DNA of 32,082 nucleotides from Cellulosimicrobium composti (GTDB lineage Bacteria > Actinomycetota > Actinomycetes > Actinomycetales > Cellulomonadaceae): NCBI RefSeq assembly GCF_009711085.1, contig NZ_WMKA01000044.1, positions 1-32,082 of the forward strand, read 5' to 3'. The position numbers and the translations under genes were made by a program. Below are positions 1 through 8,325 of this stretch, in pieces; positions within the stretch are counted from its first letter, which is position 1, and each line of letters begins with the position of its first letter. A model generated the notes under the pieces. The model was given only the letters and a program-made list of their open reading frames with translations. It ran no database searches and was not told the origin of the DNA.

Positions 1-28
1 AGCCCGCGCACTTTCACCCGGGTTTCAC

Positions 29-59
29 CTGGACGACCGTCCAGTTCGCTGCTTACGCT
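29..59 (+). promoter_or_regulatory. Candidate TetR-type operator overlapping a possible promoter
   Basis: CTGGACG-AC-CGTCCAG (29-44) is a perfect inverted repeat with 7-bp arms and a 2-bp centre, a common TetR-family operator geometry. TGGACG (30-35) and TACGCT (54-59), 18 bp apart, could be -35 and -10 boxes on the plus strand. The regulator and target are not visible. It may instead serve a gene beyond the left edge on either strand. Confidence 0.4.
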
Positions 60-142
60 GAATGCAGCCGGTGCCCGCACGATCAGCCCCCTGCCAGTGC
101 GGGCATCGGCGACGACGGCGGTGCCGCCCAGCCCGACCGATT

Positions 143-191
143 CGCCCGCACCCCGCCGGACCGACCTCCCTGGTCCGGCGGGGTGCGGGCG
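143..191. terminator. 20-bp-stem hairpin, probable terminator
   Basis: Positions 143-162 pair perfectly with 172-191 around a 9-nt loop. No U-tract follows, as is usual in high-GC actinobacteria. It would separate the sialidase promoter from transcription entering from the left, or end a short transcript started at the 30-59 promoter. Confidence 0.6.
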
Positions 192-214
192 TTCGTGCAC
201 CCGCGCGCTTCCCC

Positions 215-263
215 TTGACCCCCGATGCCCCGCAGGCTACGTTCCTGACGTCAGACATCTGAC
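215..263 (+). promoter_or_regulatory. Likely sialidase promoter with palindrome at the start point
   Basis: TTGACC (215-220) and TACGTT (238-243) are 17 bp apart, a good housekeeping-sigma match, predicting a start near 250. The perfect inverted repeat GTCAGACATCTGAC (250-263; 6-bp arms, CA centre) lies at that start point, where a repressor would block initiation. TGACGTCA (246-253) overlaps it. The regulator is unknown. Confidence 0.5.
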
Positions 264-352
264 ATCATCTGTTCAAGCAGTCTCGGCAGCGTCGCCGCGT
301 CCCCCCTTGGCCGGCCGTCCGCACCGAGTGCTCCACGACCGGAAGGAACGGC

Positions 353-2572
353 ATGATCGGACACCTCCGCAGACCAGCGCGCCGTGCGGTGACCCTCGCC
401 GCCGCGCTCGCGCTGGGGATGGGCGGCGCCGTCGTCCCCGTCACGACGGCGGCCGCGCACCACACGACCCCCGCCCCCGACTACGACGTCGCCCCGGCGA
501 CCGGCGGACGGGGCACCTACAGCGAGCAGCAGCTCGCGACGAACGGGCAGGGCGGCTTCCCCAACTACCGCATCCCGGCCCTCACCGTGACCAACAGCGG
601 CGCCGTCCTCGCGTCCTACGACGGCCGCCCCACGGGCGCCGACTCGCCCGGCCCGAACTCGATCCTGCAGCGCCGCTCCGACGACGACGGCGTCACCTGG
701 GGGCCGCAGGAGGTCGTCGCGGGTGGCAGGACGACCGCGCCGATCGAGGGCTACTCCGACCCGAGCTACATCGTCGACCGCGAGACGGGGACGATCTTCA
801 ACTTCCACGTGAAGTCCTACGACCAGGGCTTCTGGGGGTCGCAGCCGGGCACGGACCCGACCGCGCGCAACGTCATCCAGGCGAACGTCTCCAGCTCGAC
901 GGACGACGGCCGCACGTGGACGCACCGCACGATCACGGCCGAGGTCACCGGTGACCTCGGGGCGCGCTCGCGCTTCGCGTCCTCCGGCCAGGGCATCCAG
1001 CTCAAGTACGGCCAGTACGCGGGCCGCCTCCTCCAGCAGTACACGATCATCAACGCCGCGGGCGCGGTGCAGGCCGTGTCCGTGTACTCCGACGACCACG
1101 GCGCGACGTGGAAGGTCGGCACGCCCGTCGGCACCGGCATGGACGAGAACAAGACGGTCGAGCTGTCCGACGGCCGCGTCATGCTCAACTCGCGCGACTC
1201 GGCCGGCTCGAAGTACCGCAAGGTCGCGTACTCGACCGACGGCGGCGTGACGTACGGCCCGGTGACGATCGACACCGAGCTGCCCGACCCGACGAACAAC
1301 GGCTCGATCGTGCGCGCGTACCCGAACGCGCCGCAGGGCTCGGCCGAGGCGAAGGTGCTGCTCTTCTCGAACGCCGCGTCGCAGTCCGCGCGCGTCAACG
1401 GCACGGTGCGCGTGAGCTACGACGACGGCGAGACGTGGCCCGTGGCGAAGGTGTTCCAGGCCGGCGGCATGGCGTACTCGACGCTCGCGACGCTCGCCGA
1501 CGGCACGATCGGTCTCCTCTACGAGCCCGACGGCGGCAACGGCGGCATCCGCTTCGCCAAGCTCGACATGGACTGGATCCTCGCGGCGCCGAGCGACCGT
1601 CCCGGCGACATCACGATCGCCGCGGCGAGCGTCACCAGCCCGACCCCCGCGGGCGGCTGGAAGGTGGGTGACGTCGTCAGCTACTCGTTCACCGTCACCA
1701 ACCTCTCGGACGCCGTGACGACCGTGTCGCCCACGGGCGACCTACAGCAGTTCGACCCGGCGCAGAGCACGCCCAACTGCCGCTACCGCAACCTCGGGCC
1801 CCGTGCCACGTACACGTGCACGAGCGCGCGCCACACCATCACGCAGGCCGACGTCGACGCGGGCCACTTCACGCCGCGCACCACGTGGACCTCGACGTCG
1901 GGGACGACGGTCACCACGGTCGAGCACTCGGGCCCGAGCGTGAACCTCGGCGGCCCGGGCAACATCCTCGTCTCGGGCGTCCACACCAACCCGAAGGACG
2001 CCTACGCCGTCGGGGACGTGCTCGAGTTCGCCTACACGGTGAACAACATCTCCACCGCGGGGACGCGCGTGGTGCCCACGGGCAACCTGGTCAACCTCGA
2101 CCCGGCGCAGTACAGCCGCAACTGCCGCTACCTCAGCCTCGCGGCCCTCGCGTCGTACACGTGCACGTTCGCGCACCACGTCGTCACGCAGGAGGACCTC
2201 GACCGCGGGTCGTTCACGCCGGACACGACGTGGACCTCGACGTCCGGGACGACCGTGACGGTCGTCGAGCTCGACGGTCCGGCGGTCGAGCTCCCGTCCG
2301 CGGCCGCACCCGCGCTCGACGTCCGCGCGTCGACGCGCTGCCTCGCCGGCACGGCGTACGTCGCCGTGACGGCGCAGAACACGGGCGCCGAGGCGGTCGA
2401 CGTCACGCTGCGCACGCCGTACGGCGAGCGCACGGTCGCGGCCGTGCAGCCCGGCAGGTCGGCGTACCAGTCGTTCTCCGCCCGCTCGTCGGCGGTGGAC
2501 GAGGGGACCGCCGTCGCGGCGGCGGGCTCCCAGGAGGTCGACGCCACGTTCGGCGCCTCCGCCTGCGCCTGA
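353..2572 (+). CDS. Secreted exo-alpha-sialidase (GH33) with two repeated beta domains
   Basis: This 739-residue exported neuraminidase should release terminal sialic acid from glycoconjugates. Residues 1-35 form a signal peptide (RR-containing n-region, Ala/Leu core). The catalytic propeller spans about 50-410, with YRIP at 72-75 and several Asp-boxes (such as SDDDGVTWG and STDDGRTWT). The expected active-site set is present: Arg73, Arg281 and Arg347, acid/base Asp97, Glu265 and nucleophile Tyr375. Arg, Glu and Tyr are each shifted by +5 from the Micromonospora viridifaciens NedA residues as I recall them. Two homologous domains of about 110 residues follow (roughly 420-530 and 540-645), each with NCRY and YTCT cysteines, resembling DUF11/DUF7507-type domains. 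The last 85 residues are shared with the next gene. The ATG has GGAAGG 6 nt upstream. There is no LPxTG signal, so the protein is probably released or held non-covalently. Confidence 0.93.
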   Translation: MIGHLRRPARRAVTLAAALALGMGGAVVPVTTAAAHHTTPAPDYDVAPATGGRGTYSEQQLATNGQGGFPNYRIPALTVTNSGAVLASYDGRPTGADSPGPNSILQRRSDDDGVTWGPQEVVAGGRTTAPIEGYSDPSYIVDRETGTIFNFHVKSYDQGFWGSQPGTDPTARNVIQANVSSSTDDGRTWTHRTITAEVTGDLGARSRFASSGQGIQLKYGQYAGRLLQQYTIINAAGAVQAVSVYSDDHGATWKVGTPVGTGMDENKTVELSDGRVMLNSRDSAGSKYRKVAYSTDGGVTYGPVTIDTELPDPTNNGSIVRAYPNAPQGSAEAKVLLFSNAASQSARVNGTVRVSYDDGETWPVAKVFQAGGMAYSTLATLADGTIGLLYEPDGGNGGIRFAKLDMDWILAAPSDRPGDITIAAASVTSPTPAGGWKVGDVVSYSFTVTNLSDAVTTVSPTGDLQQFDPAQSTPNCRYRNLGPRATYTCTSARHTITQADVDAGHFTPRTTWTSTSGTTVTTVEHSGPSVNLGGPGNILVSGVHTNPKDAYAVGDVLEFAYTVNNISTAGTRVVPTGNLVNLDPAQYSRNCRYLSLAALASYTCTFAHHVVTQEDLDRGSFTPDTTWTSTSGTTVTVVELDGPAVELPSAAAPALDVRASTRCLAGTAYVAVTAQNTGAEAVDVTLRTPYGERTVAAVQPGRSAYQSFSARSSAVDEGTAVAAAGSQEVDATFGASACA

Positions 2573-2577
2573 TCACC

Positions 2578-2613
2578 GAGGAGCCCGGCGGCCTGCGGGC
2601 CGCCGGGCTCCTC
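2578..2613 (+). terminator. Rho-independent-type terminator after the first sialidase
   Basis: Sixteen perfectly paired bases (2578-2593 with 2598-2613) enclose a TGCG loop, beginning 5 nt after the stop codon. It lies between two sialidases on the same strand, so they are probably separate transcription units. Confidence 0.85.
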
Positions 2614-2631
2614 CGTCGTCCGAGCACGTGC

Positions 2632-2673
2632 TTGTTCCTGCTCGAATCGCGCCGCTATGGTGCACACATCATC
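2632..2673 (+). promoter_or_regulatory. Likely promoter of the sialidase-GH123 fusion
   Basis: TTGTTC (2632-2637) and TATGGT (2656-2661) are 18 bp apart, giving a predicted start near 2668. The octamer ACATCATC (2666-2673) covers that start and also occurs downstream of the first sialidase's -10 box (262-269). It may be a shared regulatory half-site, but eight bases is weak evidence. Confidence 0.5.
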
Positions 2674-2720
2674 AGGACTCCCCCAGCCCCCGACACCGAC
2701 GTCGGCGAGAGGACGTTCCC

Positions 2721-5700
2721 GTGAGACCCCTGCTCCCCCTGACCGTGACCGCAGCGCTGCTGGTCACGGCCCTCGTCCCCGCGGGAGCGGCCGCGCACAT
2801 CGCCGCCCCCGCGGCCCCGCCCGCGGCGGCCGCCTCGCTCCCCGCCGCACCCGCCACCGCGCCCGCAGGCCCGGGCGAGGAGCTCGACGTCGTCGACCTC
2901 GCCACGCGCTACACCGGCAGCCACCTGCGCTACCGGATCCCCGCGCTCACCACGCTGCCGAACGGCGACCTGCTCGCCGTGTACGACGGCCGCCCGACCA
3001 TGAACGACCTGCCCTCCAACATCGCGCTGCTCATGCGCCGCAGCACCGACGGCGGTGCGACGTGGCAGGAGCCCGAGGTCATCCGCTCCGACGCGGCCCC
3101 GAAGGGCTACGGCGACCCGAGCGTCCTCGTCGACCGCGAGACCGGCCGCGTGTTCGTCTTCTACGCCGCGTCGGTCAACCAGGGCTACGCCGGGTCCGGC
3201 ACGGGCAACGACCCCGACGACCCGAACCTCCTGCACGCCGACTACTCGTACTCCGACGACGGCGGCGTCACGTGGCAGCACCGCCGCATCACCGAGATGT
3301 TCAAGGACCCGGCCTGGGGCGGCCTGTTCGCCGCGTCCGGCGAGGGCATCCAGCTGCGCCACGGGCCGCACGCGGGCCGCCTGATCCAGCAGTACACGGT
3401 GCGCGCGGCCGGCGGGAACTACGCCGTGAGCGCCTACAGCGACGACCACGGCGAGACGTGGCAGCGCAGCGCGCCCGTGGGCCCGGGGGCCGACGAGAAC
3501 AAGACCGTCGAGCTCGCGGACGGCACGGTGCTGCTCAACAGCCGCTCCGCGCCCTACCGCCTCGTCGCGACGTCGACCGACGGCGGCGCGACGTACACCG
3601 CCTTCTCGCCGGACACGGAGCTGATCGACCCCGCGAACAACGGGTCCGTCATCCGCGCGTTCCCCGACGCCGAGCCGGACGACCCGCGCGCGCAGGTGCT
3701 GCTCTTCTCCAACACCGAGGACACCGGCATCCGCCGCAACCTCACCGTGAAGATGTCCTGCGACTCGGGGCAGACGTGGCCCGTCCGCAAGGTCGTCGTG
3801 CCGGGCGCCGCGGGCTACTCGACGCTCACCCCGCTCGGCGACGGCACGTCCGACGACGACCTCGGCGGCAGCTACGGCCTGCTGTTCGAGCGCGAGGGCT
3901 ACCGCAGCATCTCCTACACGAGCTTCGACCTCGACTGGCTCGAGGGCGCGTGCGCCCCGCTCGCCGTGACCGCGGCGGCGCCGCTCACGGCCGGGCAGCG
4001 CTCCGACGTCACGGTGACCGTGACCAACCAGGGCCCGGAGGCGACGGCCCCCGGCACGGTGTCGCTCGACGAGCAGGCCGGCTGGTCGGCCGAGCCGGTC
4101 GCCGTGCCGGTGATCGAGCCCGGCGCCTCGGCGACGGTCACGCTCGCCGTCACGCCCCCCGCGACCGCTGCGGCGCGCGCGCACGAGGTCTCGGTCCGGT
4201 ACACCACCGGCTCGGGCGGGAGCGCCGTCAGCTCGTCGGCACGCCCGTCGCTGCAGGTGACCGGCGGCACGGCGACCCCCGCTCCGGCGGTCTCCGTGCT
4301 CCCCGTTCTCGACGCGATCTACACGGGCGGCGCCGACGGTCTGCTCGGCGACCAGGTCGCGCCGTGGATCCGGATCACCAACACGGGCAACGTGGCCCTC
4401 GCGAGCGTCGCGCTCGCCGGGCCGGACAACGCGTCGTCGTGCAACCGCTCGACGGCCCTCGCGCCCGGCGACTCGTACGTGTGCAAGAGCGTGCGCCAGG
4501 TCGTGACGCAGGGCGACCTGGACGCCGGCGCGTGGACCCCGACGTTCACCGCCACGGGCACCACCGCGACGGGAGCGAAGGCGACCCACGCCGCCGCGAT
4601 GAGCCCCGTCGACCTCACGCTCCCGGCCGCCCCGGGCGCCGACGCGACCGTGTGGGTGCCGTCGGGGGACGTGGCGAGCTCGTCGTTCGTGCGGGTCCCG
4701 CGCGCCGGCTCGACCGGGCCTGCGCTCGCGCCCTCCACGACGCTGCGGCTCCAGGTGCCCGCCGCGGGAACGGCGTCCGCGCAGCTCGCGGTCACCGCGC
4801 CCCACGGGCTCACGGGCCTGAGCGCCGCGGCGTCCGCGCTCGCCGGACCGGGCGGGGCGGCCCTGCCCGCGGAGTCCGTGCGCGTGCGCTACCCGCAGTA
4901 CATCCCGGACACCGTGAACGGCGGGGTCGTCGCCGACCCGCTGCGCGACGTCGCGAGCGTCGACGTCGAGGCGGGCCGCAACCAGCCCGTGTGGCTCACC
5001 GTGGCCGTGCCCCCGGGCACCGCCCCCGGCGCGTACACCGGGACGGTCGCCGTGACGGCCGAGGACGGGACGATCGGCACCTGGCCCCTGCGGGTCGACG
5101 TGCCCGACGTCGAGCTGCGCCCGGTCGACGAGCGCCCGTTCGTGCTCGACCTGTGGGCCCACCCCGACGCGGTGGCCGACACGCACGGCCTCACGCCGTG
5201 GAGCGAGGAGCACTGGGACGCCCTGCGGCCCTACCTCGAGGACCTCGCGGCGCACGGCCAGGACGTCGTGAACGCGGCGATCGTCGAGGACCCGTGGCTC
5301 GTGACGATCGACGGCCAGCGCCACGCGCAGACGGAGTCGCCGTACCGCAGCACGGTCGAGTGGATCTGGGACGGCACGGACTTCTCGTTCGACTACACCG
5401 TGTTCGACCGCCTCGTCACCGAGTCCCGCGCCGCGGGCGTCGGCGACACGATCCACGCGTTCGCGATGCTGCAGTTCACCGGGTCCGAGCGCCTCGTCTA
5501 CACCGACTCCCGCACCGGCGAGCAGGTGACCGAGGAGATCTCGCTCGGCAGCGCGCGCTACCGCGCGACGTGGACGGCGTTCCTGCGCGACTTCCGGGCG
5601 CACCTGGAGGACAAGGGCTGGTTCGACGACACGCGCCTCGCGTTCGACGAGCGCCCCATCGCGACCATGAACGTCGCGTTCGACGTCATCGCGCAGGCCG

Positions 5701-7598
5701 ACCCGGCGTGGACGCCCAAGGTGGCCCTCGCGGCGAACTCGCTCGCCGAGGCGGACATCGCCGACTACATCAGCTTCAACTACTCGTTCCTCGACCAGGT
5801 GCCGGACTCCCTCGTCCGGTCCCGTGTGGAGGCAGGCGAGCCGACGCTGTTCTACACGTTCTACGACCCGGTCCGTCCGGACACCGTGACGGCGTCGCCG
5901 CCGGTCTCGACGCGCTCGCTCGGCTGGATCGTCGAGCAGCGCGACCTCGACGGCTACCTGCGCTGGACGTACAACTCGTGGCCGAGCGACGTCTACGCCG
6001 ACCCGACGTTCCGGTACGGGCAGGGCGACGAGTACATCGTCTACCCGGGCGCCGAGCCGGGCGACGGGCCCGTGTCGTCGATCCGCTGGGAGGTGTTCCG
6101 CGACGGTCAGGAGGACGCGGAGATCCTCGACCTCGCGAAGGAGCGCCTCGGCGCCGACGCGGCGGTCGTGCGGACCGCGCTCGACGCGATCGACCCGCGC
6201 GCCGAGGACGGTCCCGCGACGTGGGCGGCGATGGTCGCGCAGCGCGCGAACGTCCTCGACGCGCTCGCCGCCGACGGCGGGGCGCGGGTGACGGCGACGC
6301 TGTCCGACCCCGTCGCGGGCGCAGGCGGGACCACCACGGTGGACGTCGAGGTCACGGCCGGCGAGCAGGCCCTGACCGACGTGCGGCTCGACCTCGCGGT
6401 GCCGGACGTCGAGGTGACCGAGCCGGCGTCGACCGACCTCGCCCCCGGCGAGAGCGCCACGTGGCGCGCCGTCGTACGCGTCCCGGCGGACGCGCGCAAC
6501 CTCACGGTGGTCGCGGGGTCCGTCCTCGCGGGCGACGGCGAGCACGTCGGGTCGTTCACGGTCGTCCCGCTCGTCGAGAGCGCGGTCACGGCCGCCGGTC
6601 CGATCACGGCCGAGCGCGCGAGCTCGCCCGACGCGGTCGCGCCGGTCGTGCTCACCGTCCCGGTCCGCAACCGGTCGTCGTCGCCGGAGACGGTCGTCCT
6701 CGCGGCGGCCGACCTCGACTTCTGGGACGCCGAGCCCGTCGAGGTCGAGGTCCCCGGGAGCAGCACGACCGACGTGGAGCTCGCGCTCGACCCGGGCGGG
6801 CGGACCGGGTGGAGCACCGTCACCGCGACCCTCTCCCACGGCGACGCCGTGCTCGCGACGGCCGCGCTCGACGTCGTGTCCGGCGGCGTGCACGTCTCCG
6901 ACCTCGGCTGGACGTCCGAGACGAACGGCTGGGGGCCGGCCGAGCGCGACCGCTCGAACGGCGAGGACGTCGCGGGCGACGGGCGCACGCTCTCGATCGG
7001 GGGCCGCACCTACTCCAAGGGCGTCGGCGTGCACGCCGTCTCGGCGATCACGTTCGACCTGCCGGAGGGCTGCACCACGCTCGTCTCCGACTACGGGATC
7101 GACGACGAGGTCGCCGGTGCCGCGCGCGTGACGTTCGAGGTGCTCGCGGACGGGACCTCGCGCTGGGCGAGCGGGGTCGTCACCCCGGCGTCCCGCGCCC
7201 AGCTCGCCGAGGTCGACGTGACGGGGGCGCAGACCGTGACCCTGCGCGTCGGCGACGGCGGCAACGGCGTCGGGCAGGACCACGCCGACTGGGCCGGGGC
7301 GTGGCTGCGCTGCGACGGGCCCGGGCCCGAGGACGTGCTCGTCGACGTCGAGGCGGTCACCCGCTGCCTCGCCGGCAAGGCGTACGTGGCCGTCACGGCG
7401 CGCAACGGCGGTGACGAGGCGGTCGACATCACGCTGCGCACGCCGCACGGCGAGCGCACGGTCGTCGGCGTCGAGCCGGGCAAGGCGGCGTACCAGTCGT
7501 TCGCGACGCGCGCCGGGTCCGTCGAGGCGGGGACGGCGAGCGCCGCGACGGCGACGTCGTCGCGCGACGTCCCCTACGCGGCGGCCTCCTGCGGCTGA
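2721..7598 (+). CDS. Secreted bifunctional GH33 sialidase / GH123-like beta-N-acetylgalactosaminidase with NPCBM module
   Basis: Starting at GTG 2721 (GAGAGGA 8 nt upstream, signal peptide immediately after) gives 1625 residues; an open frame further upstream lacks a ribosome binding site. Order: signal peptide (1-30); GH33 propeller (about 55-410) with the full set Arg72, Asp96, Glu259, Arg275, Arg338, Tyr366; NEW3-like beta domain (413-515); a DUF7507-like domain as in the first sialidase (523-633); a GH123-type N-terminal beta-sandwich (about 645-800); a DUF4091/GH123 TIM-barrel region (803-1140) with an adjacent Asp976-Glu977 pair matching the family's catalytic DE; further beta domains; NPCBM/CBM51-like module (about 1390-1532); and the C-terminal module shared with the first sialidase. 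Known GH123 enzymes hydrolyse terminal beta-GalNAc, for example on glycosphingolipids. The fusion could therefore remove sialic acid and beta-GalNAc from one glycan. The GH33 call is firm; the GH123 activity is inferred. Confidence 0.9.
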   Translation: MRPLLPLTVTAALLVTALVPAGAAAHIAAPAAPPAAAASLPAAPATAPAGPGEELDVVDLATRYTGSHLRYRIPALTTLPNGDLLAVYDGRPTMNDLPSNIALLMRRSTDGGATWQEPEVIRSDAAPKGYGDPSVLVDRETGRVFVFYAASVNQGYAGSGTGNDPDDPNLLHADYSYSDDGGVTWQHRRITEMFKDPAWGGLFAASGEGIQLRHGPHAGRLIQQYTVRAAGGNYAVSAYSDDHGETWQRSAPVGPGADENKTVELADGTVLLNSRSAPYRLVATSTDGGATYTAFSPDTELIDPANNGSVIRAFPDAEPDDPRAQVLLFSNTEDTGIRRNLTVKMSCDSGQTWPVRKVVVPGAAGYSTLTPLGDGTSDDDLGGSYGLLFEREGYRSISYTSFDLDWLEGACAPLAVTAAAPLTAGQRSDVTVTVTNQGPEATAPGTVSLDEQAGWSAEPVAVPVIEPGASATVTLAVTPPATAAARAHEVSVRYTTGSGGSAVSSSARPSLQVTGGTATPAPAVSVLPVLDAIYTGGADGLLGDQVAPWIRITNTGNVALASVALAGPDNASSCNRSTALAPGDSYVCKSVRQVVTQGDLDAGAWTPTFTATGTTATGAKATHAAAMSPVDLTLPAAPGADATVWVPSGDVASSSFVRVPRAGSTGPALAPSTTLRLQVPAAGTASAQLAVTAPHGLTGLSAAASALAGPGGAALPAESVRVRYPQYIPDTVNGGVVADPLRDVASVDVEAGRNQPVWLTVAVPPGTAPGAYTGTVAVTAEDGTIGTWPLRVDVPDVELRPVDERPFVLDLWAHPDAVADTHGLTPWSEEHWDALRPYLEDLAAHGQDVVNAAIVEDPWLVTIDGQRHAQTESPYRSTVEWIWDGTDFSFDYTVFDRLVTESRAAGVGDTIHAFAMLQFTGSERLVYTDSRTGEQVTEEISLGSARYRATWTAFLRDFRAHLEDKGWFDDTRLAFDERPIATMNVAFDVIAQADPAWTPKVALAANSLAEADIADYISFNYSFLDQVPDSLVRSRVEAGEPTLFYTFYDPVRPDTVTASPPVSTRSLGWIVEQRDLDGYLRWTYNSWPSDVYADPTFRYGQGDEYIVYPGAEPGDGPVSSIRWEVFRDGQEDAEILDLAKERLGADAAVVRTALDAIDPRAEDGPATWAAMVAQRANVLDALAADGGARVTATLSDPVAGAGGTTTVDVEVTAGEQALTDVRLDLAVPDVEVTEPASTDLAPGESATWRAVVRVPADARNLTVVAGSVLAGDGEHVGSFTVVPLVESAVTAAGPITAERASSPDAVAPVVLTVPVRNRSSSPETVVLAAADLDFWDAEPVEVEVPGSSTTDVELALDPGGRTGWSTVTATLSHGDAVLATAALDVVSGGVHVSDLGWTSETNGWGPAERDRSNGEDVAGDGRTLSIGGRTYSKGVGVHAVSAITFDLPEGCTTLVSDYGIDDEVAGAARVTFEVLADGTSRWASGVVTPASRAQLAEVDVTGAQTVTLRVGDGGNGVGQDHADWAGAWLRCDGPGPEDVLVDVEAVTRCLAGKAYVAVTARNGGDEAVDITLRTPHGERTVVGVEPGKAAYQSFATRAGSVEAGTASAATATSSRDVPYAAASCG

Positions 7599-7612
7599 CG
7601 GCAGCCGCCGGT

Positions 7613-7654
7613 CCCGGCCGGGTGACGCACCGCGCGGTGCGTCACCCGGCCGGG
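7613..7654. terminator. Perfect 42-bp palindrome, bidirectional terminator
   Basis: Positions 7613-7633 are the exact reverse complement of 7634-7654. It begins 14 nt after the fusion sialidase stop and contains the stop codon (7642-7644) of the converging YrhK-family gene, so it can terminate both transcripts. It is unusually long and perfect, with no designed loop. Confidence 0.85.
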
Positions 7655-8320
7655 GCGTCGGCCGACCGCCACGAGAGCAGGGCCGCGACGAGGAAGCACA
7701 CGGCCCCGACGAGCGTGCCGGCGTCGTCCCACCACGCGCTCACGTACTCCCCCGTGCTTGCTCGGCGCGACGTACGCGCCGACGGCGGACGCGCCGAACG
7801 CGACCGACCCGAGCAGGTTGAGCCAGGTCCCGTGCCACGTGCGCGCGTCGGTGTCCCACAGGTGGCCGCGGTCACGCGTGGCGACGACCGCGAACGCCGA
7901 CGAGACGAGGAACGCGACGGACCCGTACGCGTCGGGCTTCCAGCCCGCCCCGAGCAGCGTCGGGTCCTCGACCGCGGCGACGAGGGCCGCCGTCGTGCTG
8001 ACGTTGAAGCACAGCGTCCCGACGAGCTGGACCGCGGCGGCCCACCAGTCCCAGCGGTCGGCCGGGTGCGTGCCGGCCCGCGGCGGGCGCCGCCCGCTCA
8101 GGCTCAGCTGGACGAACGCGGCGGCCGTGAAGAACACCGCGCCGACGACGAACGTCACCCCGACGACGACCGCGCCCACCGCGTCCGCGTAGGGCGGGAG
8201 GGCCCCGACGAGGAAGCACAGCGAGCCGACCGCGAACCCCCACGCCTCGCGGCGCAGCCGACGGCGCGGCGACGCCGCGGACCGCGACGTGCCGGGCACC
8301 GCTCCCGTCCCGGCGTCCAC
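7642..8320 (-). pseudogene. YrhK-family membrane protein with an apparent frameshift
   Basis: From about GTG 8320, six nucleotides past the preceding stop, the frame encodes a multi-span protein with repeated YrhK-like segments (GSLCFLVGAL, VVVGVTFVVGAVFFTAA, VQLVGTLCFNVST, LNLLGSVAFGASAV). After GAYVAP the reading frame becomes Arg-rich nonsense. The expected last segment (STGEYVSAWWDDAG, then GTLVGAVCFLVAALL) continues in the neighbouring frame and stops at 7642. Removing one base of the TT at 7758-7759 would restore an uninterrupted protein of about 225 residues. This is either a true one-base insertion or a sequencing error. The function of YrhK proteins is not established. The exact start is uncertain, since no good ribosome binding site is seen. 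Confidence 0.72.
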
Positions 8321-8325
8321 GCGCG

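Larger units (their letters stand above)
1..352. other. Non-coding region upstream of the first sialidase
   Basis: No convincing gene is seen here; the short open frames are Arg/Pro/Ala-rich and have no ribosome binding site. The stretch holds a 16-bp palindrome overlapping a possible promoter near the left edge, a 20-bp-stem hairpin at 143-191, and the likely sialidase promoter with a downstream palindrome at 215-263. A purine-rich ribosome binding site (GGAAGG, 341-346) precedes the sialidase ATG. Confidence 0.7.

Noticed and set aside
62-262. 66-residue plus-strand open frame near the left edge
   Set aside because: It is Arg/Pro-rich, has no ribosome binding site, and passes through the 143-191 terminator hairpin and the sialidase promoter.
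2655-7448. Very long open frame antisense to the fusion sialidase, and a second one in another plus frame (2657-7414)
   Set aside because: Composition is dominated by Arg, Gly and Ala/Val with no domain, signal or ribosome binding site. Such frames are by-products of GC-rich codon use on the real gene.
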